DNA from: Bifidobacterium criceti
GTDB lineage: Bacteria > Actinomycetota > Actinomycetes > Actinomycetales > Bifidobacteriaceae
DNA: 64,000 nucleotides
Assembly (NCBI RefSeq): GCF_002286935.1
Contig: NZ_MVOH01000017.1
Location: 124,001-188,000, forward strand
Reading direction: 5' to 3'
This document shows, piece by piece, positions 1-8,750 of this stretch; the stretch's first letter is position 1, and each line of letters opens with the position of its first letter. The notes beneath the pieces were generated by a model. It was not told the DNA's origin, searched no databases, and saw only the letters and a program-made list of their open reading frames with translations. Made by a program: the position numbers and the translations under genes.

Positions 1-626
1 ACAACACAGCACTGATCATCGTTGATGTACAACCGACGTTCATGGAGGGCGGCGAACTCGCCGTGGTGGGCGGCAATGCGGTCGCCGAACGCATCCGTGG
101 TTTTGTCGAGCGGAACCGCGGCCGGTACGCGCTCATCGCGACGACGCAGGACTGGCATATCGAACCCGGCAGCCACTGGTCGGACAATCCCGATTTCGTG
201 GACACATGGCCGGTGCACGGCGCAGCCGGCACGCCGAACGCGCTCCTGCACCCGGCGATTGAGTCGCTCCATGTGCCGCACCACATCAAGAAGGGGCAGT
301 ACAGTGCCGCATACTCCGGGTTTGAAGGAGTCGAAGACAACGGCAGCGCCATCCCCACGCGCGACGATATGGCCGAGGCGCTCGCCGCGGGCCGCACACT
401 TGATGCGCTGCTCGCCGCCGAGGGCGTGTCGCGCGTGGACATCGTGGGCATCGCGCTGTCGCATTGTGTGCGTGACACCGCGCTCGATGCGGCGGCGCGC
501 GGCTACGAGGTGCGCGTGTACGAAGACCTGAGCGTGCCGGTGAGCGAGGAGTTGGGCAAGGCGGCCGTCGAACAGATGCGGCAGGCTGGGATCACGATCA
601 TCGAGGGGGACGAGTATGTCGATTAG
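1..626 (+). CDS. pncA: Nicotinamidase (isochorismatase-like hydrolase), 5' truncated by window edge
   Basis: Cytoplasmic cysteine hydrolase that converts nicotinamide to nicotinate and ammonia for NAD salvage. The frame is open from the first bases of the window, and residues before the first internal ATG (base 42) already read IIVDVQPTF, which carries the catalytic Asp, so the true start lies upstream of the window. Further family marks are the metal-site stretch QDWHIEPGSHW, a Lys in IKKGQYSAAYSGFEG and the nucleophile Cys in GIALSHCVRDTALDA. The stop codon overlaps the start of the DUF262 gene by 11 bases, which predicts translational coupling. Only a few N-terminal residues should be missing. 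Other isochorismatase-family amidases are possible, but the metal site and Cys context fit PncA best. Confidence 0.88.
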   Translation, partial: NTALIIVDVQPTFMEGGELAVVGGNAVAERIRGFVERNRGRYALIATTQDWHIEPGSHWSDNPDFVDTWPVHGAAGTPNALLHPAIESLHVPHHIKKGQYSAAYSGFEGVEDNGSAIPTRDDMAEALAAGRTLDALLAAEGVSRVDIVGIALSHCVRDTALDAAARGYEVRVYEDLSVPVSEELGKAAVEQMRQAGITIIEGDEYVD

Positions 627-2691
627 TGCGAGCGAAAAGCCGCTGTCCAGGGTATTCACTTCCGACTACCGTTTTGCGATCCCGGCATTCCAACGCTCGT
701 ACAGTTGGCATGACGCGCAGATGAAGCAGCTCCTCGAAGACGTCATGGACGCATGCGCCGTGCACGACGGGCCGTATTTCCTGGGTTCGCTCATCCTCGT
801 GCACGACGAGCACGGTTTGCACCAGGTGATCGACGGGCAGCAGCGGCTTGTGTCGCTGTCGATCATCTTCGCGGTGCTGCTCACGCTCGAAGAGGATCCG
901 CAGCTGGGCGCGAGCCTCGCCGGCCTGCTCACCGAAGCAGGTGACAAACTGCGCGGCATCGAGACCGAGCCGCGCCTGAGGCTACGTGAGCAGGATGAGG
1001 AGTTCTTCCGCGAATACGTGCAGCACGGCGACCTCGAGGCGTTGTTCGACCTGCGCGACACGGACATCGCGACGCAGGCGCAACGCAACATCCAGATGAA
1101 CACGAAATGCGCGTACGACATGCTCGCGTCGATGGCCGACGACGAGCGACGGCAGTTCGCGGCGTATCTGGTCAACGACGTCATGTTCGTCATCGTCGCG
1201 ACGGACGACATTTCGGGCGCCTACCGCATATTCGACGTCATGAATATGCGCGGCATGCCGCTCACACCGTCCGACGTGTTCAAAGCGAAGGTCGTCTCGG
1301 GCATTTCGAGCGCCGCGCGCACGGTCTATGCGCGGTACTGGGACGACATCATGGAGCCGATGGGCGATGACAACGCGCGCATCGAACGGTTCTTCGCCGA
1401 CCTCGACCTCATCTTCACGCGTACGCCCCTATGCGAGTCGCTCATCGCCGATTTCACGGACCATGTGCTCGACGGGTACATCCGCAAAGGGCAGTGCATC
1501 GAATTCATCGATGACGTGCTGCGCCCATACGCGATCTGCGACGAGATCCTGCACCGGCCGAGCGAAAGCCTGCTGCCGCGCAAAGTCACCGACCTGCTTT
1601 CCGGATTCGACGACTACCCGTACGACGATTGGAAGCCGGTCGCGTTGTGGGCGCTCGTGCATTCGCTCAACAACCTCAACGATCCGGACACCGTCGTGTT
1701 CTCACGCAGCGGCCATGCAGGCGCCCACGTGACGGTGCACGACGGCGACCGTCTCGTGCAGGTCCTCGAGATGCTCGACCGCGTGACCGGCATCGATTGC
1801 CTCAACGGCAAGTCGGAGCTCGACCGGCGCACGCGCGCCGCGACAATCGTGCGCGACCTGAAGAAGGGACTGCCGCTACAGCGCATCGCCGGGTTCAGTG
1901 TCGGCGCCGACGAGCAGCGGATGGCAATGTTGCATTTGCGCGGCGAGCTTGCGATTGACGCCAACATGAGGCGGTTGCTGCTCATCCGCGCGAACGAACA
2001 ACTCGCCGGTGGGCGCATCACGCGTCCGCGCAGTCTCAACGCCGTGCCGATCATCCCCGAACGGGTGCCGCCGGGCTCGCAGTTCGCCACGTGGCCGGCG
2101 GGCGCATGCGACTACTGGGCGCAACGGATCGGCAACTTCGTGCTTACGCAGAAGGCGCCGCGGAATTTCAACGGCGTGGACGACTTCGGCGCACGGCGCG
2201 ACCTGATGGTGCGCGACGCCAGTTCGCGGCGGTTCCCGTTGACACGCGCGCTGCGCGATCTGGAGATGATCACCCCGCAATATCTGGAGTTGCGGCAGCG
2301 GCAGATCATCGACCTCATCGCGCAGGCCTGGCGCATCGATCGCGGTGATGTGGTGATCGCCGAACAGCAGGCCGCGGCCGCGGCGCACACGTCGGGCATC
2401 GCGCACCGGTCCAAGCGCACGTCGAAGCGCGTGGCGGTGGCCGAAGTGGTGCGCGCGGGGCTGCTCAAGCCGGGGGACCGGTTCGTGTGGAACCGGCCGC
2501 GCAAGCATGAGGCGTGGATTATCACCGTCACTGAAACCGGGTTCCAGGGAGAGGACGGCACCGAATACGCGACGCCGACGGCCGCGGCACGGCAGATCGG
2601 CGGGTCGACGGCGAGCCTCAACGTCTGGAAGCGGGAATCCGATGGGCGTGCGTTGAGCGACATCTGGAAGGCGTACCGCGCGATGATGTAG
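616..2691 (+). CDS. DUF262 domain protein with degenerate DUF1524 and C-terminal RAMA-like domain (GmrSD-type restriction relative)
   Basis: A 691-residue protein. The N-terminal DUF262 (ParB/sulfiredoxin-like NTPase fold) is shown by IPAFQRSYSW near residues 22-31 and DGQQR at 73-77. The middle carries a region like DUF1524, the HNH-type half of GmrSD enzymes, ending in FPLTRAL and IIDLIAQAW. Its usual HXXP motif reads PIIP near residue 477, so the His appears to be Pro. The last 90 or so residues (AGLLKPGDRFVWNR to LNVWKRESDGRALSDIWKAY) resemble RAMA, a domain linked to restriction and modification. DUF262-DUF1524 proteins include type IV restriction enzymes that cut modified DNA; whether this one cuts is doubtful without the His. 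The ATG lies inside the end of pncA. Domain calls are by eye. Confidence 0.72.
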   Translation: MSISASEKPLSRVFTSDYRFAIPAFQRSYSWHDAQMKQLLEDVMDACAVHDGPYFLGSLILVHDEHGLHQVIDGQQRLVSLSIIFAVLLTLEEDPQLGASLAGLLTEAGDKLRGIETEPRLRLREQDEEFFREYVQHGDLEALFDLRDTDIATQAQRNIQMNTKCAYDMLASMADDERRQFAAYLVNDVMFVIVATDDISGAYRIFDVMNMRGMPLTPSDVFKAKVVSGISSAARTVYARYWDDIMEPMGDDNARIERFFADLDLIFTRTPLCESLIADFTDHVLDGYIRKGQCIEFIDDVLRPYAICDEILHRPSESLLPRKVTDLLSGFDDYPYDDWKPVALWALVHSLNNLNDPDTVVFSRSGHAGAHVTVHDGDRLVQVLEMLDRVTGIDCLNGKSELDRRTRAATIVRDLKKGLPLQRIAGFSVGADEQRMAMLHLRGELAIDANMRRLLLIRANEQLAGGRITRPRSLNAVPIIPERVPPGSQFATWPAGACDYWAQRIGNFVLTQKAPRNFNGVDDFGARRDLMVRDASSRRFPLTRALRDLEMITPQYLELRQRQIIDLIAQAWRIDRGDVVIAEQQAAAAAHTSGIAHRSKRTSKRVAVAEVVRAGLLKPGDRFVWNRPRKHEAWIITVTETGFQGEDGTEYATPTAAARQIGGSTASLNVWKRESDGRALSDIWKAYRAMM

Positions 2692-2693
2692 CG

Positions 2694-2753
2694 CCTGCCA
2701 ATCCAAGGAGGGCGGCCACCGTGCACGGTGGCCGCCCTCCTTGGATTGGCAGG
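2694..2753. terminator. 60-bp perfect palindrome between convergent genes
   Basis: Both 30-base arms are exactly complementary around GTGCAC, with no unpaired loop in the DNA. It lies 2 bases after the DUF262 stop and 15 bases before the stop of the convergent permease gene, so it most likely ends transcription from both sides. No clear T-tract follows. Confidence 0.75.
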
Positions 2754-2768
2754 ATTGCGGACAGCGCC

Positions 2769-4070
2769 TTACGCCTCGGCGAGTTGGGTCGTGCCCGGGG
2801 CCGCCAGCTCGGGGCGCGAACGGCGTAGCTTCGAGAACGCGAGCCCAAGGCAGATGAACGCCACGCCGAAGAGCAGCACAATCGCGTTGTTGGCGAGCCA
2901 CAGCCCCGCATCGATATGGCCATCCATGCCGTTGACCGCGTCGATCGACTGGCAGAACCACCAGCCGGGCAGCAGTTTGCCGATGATGATCATCACATGC
3001 GGCATCATGTCGATCGGGAAGGCCATGCCTGAGGTGAACATGACGAGCAGGCCGAACACGTTCGCGATTGCGTTGACGGCGACGGAGTTCGCCGACAGCA
3101 TGCTGATCATGAAGCCGCTCGCCACGCCGACGAGCGCGTAGAGCACGAGCGAGGCGCCGGAGTAGAGGAGCGTCGGCATGGGTATGCCGTTGATCGGCAG
3201 TCCGGCGAGCGCGGGCAGCGCCATGGATATGCCCCAATACAGCAGGCTGACGATTGCGCCGAAGAGTGCGCATGCGGCGAATTCCTGCATGACCATGGCA
3301 CCGGTGTGCTGTGGCGAGGCATACAGCCTGCGGCGCACATTCACCGCGGAGAACGCGTTCATCGCGAGCGCCGTGCACACGAGCATCGCCGCGAGCAGCG
3401 GATAGACACCCATTTTGACGGTCATCACATAGGCGGTGCGCGCCGACTCCTGCTTGTCGCTCGCGGCGCCTGGATCGTCGGCCACGCTGATCTGTGGGTA
3501 GGCGCTCGCGTCGTCGGCGAGCGTGTCGATGACAGCGTCAGCCGCCGTGTTGAGCGCCGTGGGCGTCACAACCGCCCCTGTCTGCGTCTGCTGCGAGAGT
3601 GCTTCGATGCGCGTCAGGCGCAGGAAGTCGTCCACCTGGAGTTTCGCGAGCGAGCCGTAGGCGCCGGTGAAGCTGACGACCACGTCGAGTTTCGGCTCGT
3701 CGCCGTTGGTCGCGAGCGCATCGGCGAGGCGCTGCGTGTAGCCATCGGGGACGATCACGATCAGGTCCGCGTAGTTCGAGGCGGCGGCCGTCTGCAGGTC
3801 CTCGCCCGTCGTGCCGACGTCGACGAGATTGCAGTCTTTCGCGAGGAACTCGCGCATCGCACCGACCAGTTCGCCGCCGTGCGGGTCGCGGTTGACGACG
3901 GCCACGTCCGCTTTGGCGGATTCGTAGTGGACCGAGCTGTCGGATGCGGAGAGGTCGGTGATCAGTGTCCAACTCAGGCCGAACATCATCAGGCACAACC
4001 ACACCACATAGATGAGGATCATGAGTTTCTGGGCCAGCAGGACCTTCAGCGTCGTCTTAAAGGTGTGCAT
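2769..4070 (-). CDS. ABC-2 type transporter permease (second permease of the cluster)
   Basis: A 433-residue membrane protein: one N-terminal transmembrane helix (LMILIYVVWLCLMMFGLSW), a long extracytoplasmic domain to about residue 215, then five or so helices, as in ABC-2 (DrrB/YhgE/LnrM-N-like) permeases. Its start overlaps the end of the upstream permease gene by 14 bases, so the two are translated together. With the ATPase at 5356-6363 it should form one exporter with two different membrane subunits. The divergent two-component system makes an envelope-stress or antibiotic-efflux role likely, as for the Bacillus LnrLMN exporter. The substrate cannot be read from sequence. Confidence 0.82.
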   Translation of the reverse strand: MHTFKTTLKVLLAQKLMILIYVVWLCLMMFGLSWTLITDLSASDSSVHYESAKADVAVVNRDPHGGELVGAMREFLAKDCNLVDVGTTGEDLQTAAASNYADLIVIVPDGYTQRLADALATNGDEPKLDVVVSFTGAYGSLAKLQVDDFLRLTRIEALSQQTQTGAVVTPTALNTAADAVIDTLADDASAYPQISVADDPGAASDKQESARTAYVMTVKMGVYPLLAAMLVCTALAMNAFSAVNVRRRLYASPQHTGAMVMQEFAACALFGAIVSLLYWGISMALPALAGLPINGIPMPTLLYSGASLVLYALVGVASGFMISMLSANSVAVNAIANVFGLLVMFTSGMAFPIDMMPHVMIIIGKLLPGWWFCQSIDAVNGMDGHIDAGLWLANNAIVLLFGVAFICLGLAFSKLRRSRPELAAPGTTQLAEA

Positions 4071-5325
4071 AGCGTTGCCTCCTGAGGAACACGGTCGCCA
4101 ATGCGAGGGCGAGTACGGCCATCGTCAGCAGGATGCCGACGGTGCGGAAGAATGGGGCATATGAGTCGTAGTAGAGGATGTCGTAGAACAGGTTCGTCAC
4201 CTGCTGCGTGGGGTTGATCGTCGCGACAATCGGCGCGTTGCGCTGGATCCAGTCGCTCAGCGCCATCGCGCCGGAGCCGTACAGACCGCTCAGGAGCGAG
4301 AGTGCGCATGAGAGGGCGGTCGTCAGGCCGATTTTCGTGCCGGCGGACAGCCTTGGCAATGAGCCGAGCAGTGTGCCGAGTGCGTTCGCCGCAAACGAGG
4401 CGACGACGATCGCGAGCATGGTGGCCGCCCAACGGCCGCCGAACGATATGCGGCACACGAAGTGGATGTACAGCAGCGCCACGAGCAGCGAGCAGAACGT
4501 GCACAGCCAGCTGGCGAGAAACCCGCCCATGAGCTGGCGGAACCTCGAGAGCGGCGCGAGCGAACGGCGCATGCCGAGCGCGGAGAGGTTCGCCTGCGTC
4601 GAGCACACGGTCGTCACGGCGAACGTCATCGCCATCAGGGCGGTCATCGCGAGGAGCGCATAGTAGTACCGTGCGGATTCGTCCGGTTTGAAGTTCGTCA
4701 GACGCACCTGACGCGTGAAGTCCGGCGTCTCCTGCATGGCAGCCGCGAATCCGGCGTCGCGCAGCACGGCGGGGTCGGTGTCCGCGATCTGCGCCACGGT
4801 GAGCGCCTGCCGGTTGAACATGCCGATCGCGCCGTCGAGGATGCTCAACGAGATTGGCAGTCCGGGGGTGCTCATCGTGTCGTTCACGCTCGAGACGGTC
4901 GCGCGGCTGATCGTCATATGCAGCAGGCCGTCGCCGTCCACCGTCAGGAACCCACGCACATCGGTGTCGGTGTTGATCAGGTCGGTCGCCTCGGTGGCGC
5001 TGTCCACCGCCGTCACATCGAGTAGGTCGCGCAGGTCGGTGCCGCCCGAATCCACGTTCATCGCGGCGGGTGCCGTGCCGCATGCCTGCAGGGCGACCGG
5101 CGTGCGCTGCATCGCGGCGACTAGTTGCTGCGCGCCTTCGGACTTGCAGTAGTCGCCATTCGCCACCACGGCGAACCGCATCGTCGTGATCTCATAGGTC
5201 GCGCCGAGGTTGCCGAACATGCCCAGGAACATCGTCGAGAGCAGGATCGGAAAGCAGAACAGCCAGAACAGTGACGATTTTTCGCGCAGATTGATGCGCA
5301 ATGTGGTCAGGAACGTGCTCCACAT
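4057..5325 (-). CDS. ABC-2 type transporter permease (first permease of the cluster)
   Basis: A 422-residue paralogue of the following gene with the same plan: an N-terminal helix (SSLFWLFCFPILLSTMFLGM), a large outer domain, and a block of C-terminal helices. The start ATG at 5325 has AAGGAGAG about 7 bases upstream. It starts 30 bases after the ATPase stop and overlaps the next permease. The outer domain carries an Asp/Thr-rich patch near the stretch DLINTDTDVRGFL. Likely forms a heterodimeric channel with the second permease. Function is inferred from family and operon. Confidence 0.82.
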   Translation of the reverse strand: MWSTFLTTLRINLREKSSLFWLFCFPILLSTMFLGMFGNLGATYEITTMRFAVVANGDYCKSEGAQQLVAAMQRTPVALQACGTAPAAMNVDSGGTDLRDLLDVTAVDSATEATDLINTDTDVRGFLTVDGDGLLHMTISRATVSSVNDTMSTPGLPISLSILDGAIGMFNRQALTVAQIADTDPAVLRDAGFAAAMQETPDFTRQVRLTNFKPDESARYYYALLAMTALMAMTFAVTTVCSTQANLSALGMRRSLAPLSRFRQLMGGFLASWLCTFCSLLVALLYIHFVCRISFGGRWAATMLAIVVASFAANALGTLLGSLPRLSAGTKIGLTTALSCALSLLSGLYGSGAMALSDWIQRNAPIVATINPTQQVTNLFYDILYYDSYAPFFRTVGILLTMAVLALALATVFLRRQRYAHL

Positions 5326-5355
5326 CGTGGTCTCTCCTTTCGTATGCGCATGCGG

Positions 5356-6363
5356 TCAGTCGCGCAGGTCGGTGCCAGTCAGGGCAAGGAACACGTCGTT
5401 GAGCGTCGGCGTATGCGAGCTCACGTGGCCGACAGGCACATCCGCCTGCCGCAACGCCTGCAGCACGTCGATCAGATTGTGCGCGCCCTGTGCGCACGAG
5501 ATCGTGAGCGTGTCCTGCTCGAACGCCACGTCGTGCACCGCGGGCAGGGCGCGCAGGGCGGCGATGGTGCGTTCGCGCGCGTTCGCGTCCGCCGCGAGCG
5601 TCGGCGCTTCGATGCTGATGCGCTCACCCACGTCGATCATGCGCTTGAGTTCGTCGGCGGTGCCGAGGGCGATCTGCCGGCCGTGGTCGATGATCTGGAT
5701 GCGGTCGCAGATCTGCTCGACCTCTTCCATGTAGTGGCTCGTGTACACGATGGTGGAGCCCTGCGCGTTGAGCTGCTCGATGCCTTCGAGGATCGCGTTG
5801 CGGCTCTGCGGGTCGACGGCCACGGTCGGCTCGTCGAAGAAGATGAGCTCCGGCTTGTGCACGATGCCGCACGCGATGTTCAGTCGGCGCAGCAGGCCGC
5901 CGGAGAGTTTGCGCGGGCGGTATGTGCGGTAGTCGTTGAGCCCCACGAACGCGATCGCCTCGTCGACGAGCCCCTTGCGGCGCGCGCGGCCCGCCACGTA
6001 CAGCGAGCAGAAGTACGAGATGTTCTCCTCGACCGTCAGCTCGTTGAACACGGCTATGTCCTGCGGGATGATGCCGATGCGGCGTTTGAGGTCATAGCTC
6101 GTCGGGCCCATCGGCTTGCCGAAGATGCGGATCTCGCCCGAATCATAGGTGAGCAAGCCGAGGATGCAGTTGATCGCGGTCGTCTTGCCCGAGCCGTTCG
6201 GTCCGAGCAGGCCGTAGATCTCACCTCGGCGCACCTCCATGCTCAGGTAGTCGAGGGCCAGGTTGTCTCCATAATGCTTGACCAGTTCGGTCACCCGGAT
6301 GGCCGGGGTGGGCTGCGCAATGCGTTGTGCGGCGCTCGCCGGGGTCGGTGCTGTAGTGTTCAT
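5356..6363 (-). CDS. ABC transporter ATPase, drug-efflux type
   Basis: Energises the two permeases encoded downstream. Walker A is GPNGSGKTT, the signature is LSGGLLRRLNIACGI, and Walker B is LIFFDEPT, followed by the His switch in VYTSHYMEEV; the C-terminal tail is typical of DrrA/LnrL ATPases. I chose the ATG at 6363 (protein begins MNTTAPTPASA), giving 335 residues. An ATG at 6372 and a TTG at 6438 are in frame but extend back into the control region. No strong Shine-Dalgarno is visible, so the start is uncertain. First gene of a three-gene operon divergent from the sensor kinase. Confidence 0.85.
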   Translation of the reverse strand: MNTTAPTPASAAQRIAQPTPAIRVTELVKHYGDNLALDYLSMEVRRGEIYGLLGPNGSGKTTAINCILGLLTYDSGEIRIFGKPMGPTSYDLKRRIGIIPQDIAVFNELTVEENISYFCSLYVAGRARRKGLVDEAIAFVGLNDYRTYRPRKLSGGLLRRLNIACGIVHKPELIFFDEPTVAVDPQSRNAILEGIEQLNAQGSTIVYTSHYMEEVEQICDRIQIIDHGRQIALGTADELKRMIDVGERISIEAPTLAADANARERTIAALRALPAVHDVAFEQDTLTISCAQGAHNLIDVLQALRQADVPVGHVSSHTPTLNDVFLALTGTDLRD

Positions 6364-6521
6364 GCCAACCATTGTTCCAAGCGGGCGTGCGCCGACACCG
6401 TGCCTGCCATCACCAATTTCGTGAAACAGTGGTGACAAATGTCACGATACGCATTGCGGCAGGCACGGTGTGCCCGATAATGGAACCGGTACCACGCACA
6501 CGGCACGGAAAGGAGCGCAGC
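6364..6521. promoter_or_regulatory. Divergent control region with nested inverted repeats
   Basis: This spacer separates the ABC operon from the two-component genes. Two perfect 14-base inverted arms, ACACCGTGCCTGCC at 6395-6408 and its complement at 6458-6471, enclose an inner symmetric site GTGACAAATGTCAC at 6432-6445. The arrangement looks like operator DNA, with the neighbouring NarL-type regulator as the obvious candidate binder. A run of AAAGGAG at 6508-6514 serves the kinase gene. Binding is inferred only from symmetry and position. Confidence 0.5.
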
Positions 6522-7727
6522 ATGGCGGACATCGCAGTCCATGTGCTCATGGCCGTCATCTGCACGCTGCTCGCCCTGCTGGCCGGCTCCGACATCACCG
6601 TGGCCACCGTGGTGGGCCTGCTCGTGGCGGTCTGCCTGGCGGCGCTCGCCGCGCTCGTCGAGACGAAGGCATGGCTCGCCTTGAGCATGGCATTCTGCGT
6701 GGCGGCGGTCGCCATTCCCACATGGGCCATGTTCCTGCCGCTCGTGGCGTGCGATCTGGCCTATCAACTCGTGTTCTGCGCCACGCCACGCACACGCCAT
6801 GCCAAATATGCACTCACGGCGGCACCATGTACGGCGGCTTGCGTGGTGACGGGCATGGCGCTGATGCGCATCGGCGGCGTGTGGCCGCACGACGCGCGTG
6901 CGCTCGCCTGCATGCTGTTGGTGCCGCTCACCGTGCTGACCGCCGTGGCGGGTTGGCTGCGTGCCGATGGCCTGCGCTCGCAGATGCGCTACCGTGCGCT
7001 CGCCGATGCACGGCGTGAACGGCTGCGCCTGTCGCATGCGCGCATCGCCGATGTCGAGGCGCAGCGCACCGCCGACATGCGGCAGGCCCGGCTCAACGAA
7101 CGCACGCGCATCGCCCGTGAGATCCACGACAACGTGGGCCACGTCCTCACACGCGCGATCATGATGACGCAGGCCGACCACGTGGTGGCCATAACGGTGG
7201 GCGACGCCGAGCACGCCGCGCAGTTCGGCCAGATCGGCGCCACGCTCGACGAGGCGATGACGCTGATCCGCGCGTCGGTGCACGACCTGAAAGACGAGGG
7301 CACCGATTTCCACAGCATGGTCGAAGACGCCGCAATGGTCGACGAGGGTGTTCCGCTGACGGTGCATCTGGCCGACGGCATCGGGTACGCCCCGGCCGCG
7401 GTCGCGCGCTGTTTCGCTGCGGTCATCCGCGAGGCGCTCACCAATGCGGTGCGGCATGGCACGGCGAACGAGGCCACGGTGAAGCTCATCGACCTGCCGG
7501 GCCTGTGGCAGCTCATCGTGCAGGACAACGGCGGCAAGCCCGCGCGCACGGCAGGTGCTTGGCAGGCGGGCATCGGACTTGCCGACATCGAGGAGCGCGC
7601 GCGTGCGCTCGGCGGCAACGCGACGTGCGGGCCATACGGCACCGGATGGCGTGTGTTCGTCTCGGTGCCGAAACCTGCGGACGGTCGGGACGGGCGCGCG
7701 GACGGCAGCGGGAGGAAGGTGGCGTGA
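6522..7727 (+). CDS. Sensor histidine kinase, NarL/DesK (HisKA_3) type
   Basis: A membrane sensor of 401 residues. About five hydrophobic helices fill the first 150 residues (VLMAVICTLLALLAG onward) with almost no outer domain, as in intramembrane-sensing kinases. A linker leads to the dimerisation/phosphoacceptor helix NERTRIAREIHDNVGHVL, where His is the phosphorylation site, then an HATPase_c domain with the N-box REALTNAVRHG and G-box GIGLADIEERARALGG. The ATG at 6522 follows AAAGGAG at 7 bases; an upstream in-frame extension has no ribosome site. It lies just before a NarL-type regulator and faces the ABC exporter it probably controls. Confidence 0.87.
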   Translation: MADIAVHVLMAVICTLLALLAGSDITVATVVGLLVAVCLAALAALVETKAWLALSMAFCVAAVAIPTWAMFLPLVACDLAYQLVFCATPRTRHAKYALTAAPCTAACVVTGMALMRIGGVWPHDARALACMLLVPLTVLTAVAGWLRADGLRSQMRYRALADARRERLRLSHARIADVEAQRTADMRQARLNERTRIAREIHDNVGHVLTRAIMMTQADHVVAITVGDAEHAAQFGQIGATLDEAMTLIRASVHDLKDEGTDFHSMVEDAAMVDEGVPLTVHLADGIGYAPAAVARCFAAVIREALTNAVRHGTANEATVKLIDLPGLWQLIVQDNGGKPARTAGAWQAGIGLADIEERARALGGNATCGPYGTGWRVFVSVPKPADGRDGRADGSGRKVA

Positions 7728-7791
7728 TGATCGCGTATGCATATGACGAAGGAAACCAAACATGGAGCACGCGGATGACGGGAGGAACACA

Positions 7792-8442
7792 ATGATTTCG
7801 GTTGCGATAGTCGATGACGATCCAATCGTCTGCTCGTCAATCGGGACGATCCTGACGGCGACGCACACGGCGGCGGTGCTGTGGACGGCGCACGACGGCG
7901 CGACGGCCATCCGTGAATACGGGCGGCACGTGCCCGACGTGTTGCTCATCGACGTGCAGATGCCGGACATGGACGGCCTCGACGCGTCCGCGCGGATCCT
8001 TGACGCGCATCCGGACGCGAGGATCCTCATCCTGACGACGTTCGCCGATGCCGACTACATCCGGCGCGCCGTGCAGCTGCATACGAAGGGGTACCTCATC
8101 AAACAGGACGTCTCGTCGGTCATCCCGGCCGTGCAGGCCGTCATGGCGGGGCAGGTCGTGCTCGGTGCGGAAGTGCTCGGGCAGCTCGCCATGCCCGCGA
8201 GCGCGGCGGATGACGGTACCACGGATGGTGTGCCGCTCGCCGAGGACGAACGCTTCGCGCGGCTCACCGAACGTGAACGCGACGTCGCCATGCTCGTCGC
8301 GGAAGGCTGCGACAACCGGCAGATCGCGGCGCAGCTGCATCTGAGCGAAGGCACGGTGCGCAACCGGATAAGCGACATCCTCGCGAAGACGAACATCCCC
8401 AACCGCACGAAACTCGCCGTCGAATGGCTCAGCTGCCACTGA
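7792..8442 (+). CDS. NarL/FixJ family response regulator
   Basis: A 216-residue DNA-binding regulator. The receiver domain begins MISVAIVDDDP, with acidic residues 8-10 and phosphoacceptor Asp54 in LLIDVQMPDMDG; the C-terminal LuxR helix-turn-helix reads LTERERDVAMLVAEGCDNRQ then IAAQLHLSEGTVRNRISDIL. The ATG at 7792 has GGAGG at 7781-7785, so it is preferred over an ATG 30 bases upstream. The kinase gene ends 64 bases before. It is expected to act on the divergent ABC promoter region. Confidence 0.9.
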   Translation: MISVAIVDDDPIVCSSIGTILTATHTAAVLWTAHDGATAIREYGRHVPDVLLIDVQMPDMDGLDASARILDAHPDARILILTTFADADYIRRAVQLHTKGYLIKQDVSSVIPAVQAVMAGQVVLGAEVLGQLAMPASAADDGTTDGVPLAEDERFARLTERERDVAMLVAEGCDNRQIAAQLHLSEGTVRNRISDILAKTNIPNRTKLAVEWLSCH

Positions 8443-8750
8443 CGGCGTTGGTGGCAGCGGCAGGTCTGCTGCAGTCGGCTGTGTATGTCGGCACCGCCGC
8501 ACGGTGCAGCCATGTGTGCGCAGCAAATAGTTGTGCGCTGCGTCGCCGCCGCACTCCACGTCCATCTGTGTGCTGCATACGGCTGTCGGTTGCGGCACCG
8601 CCGCACGGTGCGTCCGCGCGTTATCTGACGAAGTCGTCTACAGCAACAATGGAGACACTGTCCATATCGGTGTTGCAAATGTTGTCATACTGAAAAATTT
8701 GCAGAAACTACGATTTCTGTTTTCAATACTGCATAGGTTATCATTTCGAT
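8443..8750. promoter_or_regulatory. Repeat-bearing spacer and A/T-rich promoter of the kinase/nucleotidyltransferase pair
   Basis: A 308-base gap with two different parts. The first 200 bases are GC-rich and carry two copies of CGGCACCGCCGCACGGTGC (around 8489-8507 and 8593-8611), each able to fold into a 6-bp hairpin. The last 110 bases are abruptly A/T-rich and hold two inverted repeats: TGCAAAT at 8674-8680 with ATTTGCA at 8697-8703, and CAGAAA/TTTCTG at 8702-8719. A -10-like TATCAT at 8739-8744 ends 6 bases before the next ATG. No convincing gene was seen inside. Confidence 0.55.

Noticed and set aside
1876-3378. 500-codon minus-strand frame spanning the DUF262 gene end and the permease gene
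   Set aside because: It crosses the 60-bp palindrome and two real genes in other frames; no protein features.
8443-8690. Short plus-strand frames in the GC-rich spacer (8424-8693, 8531-8824)
   Set aside because: Composition is repeat-driven, no ribosome site precedes them and one overlaps the kinase gene out of frame.
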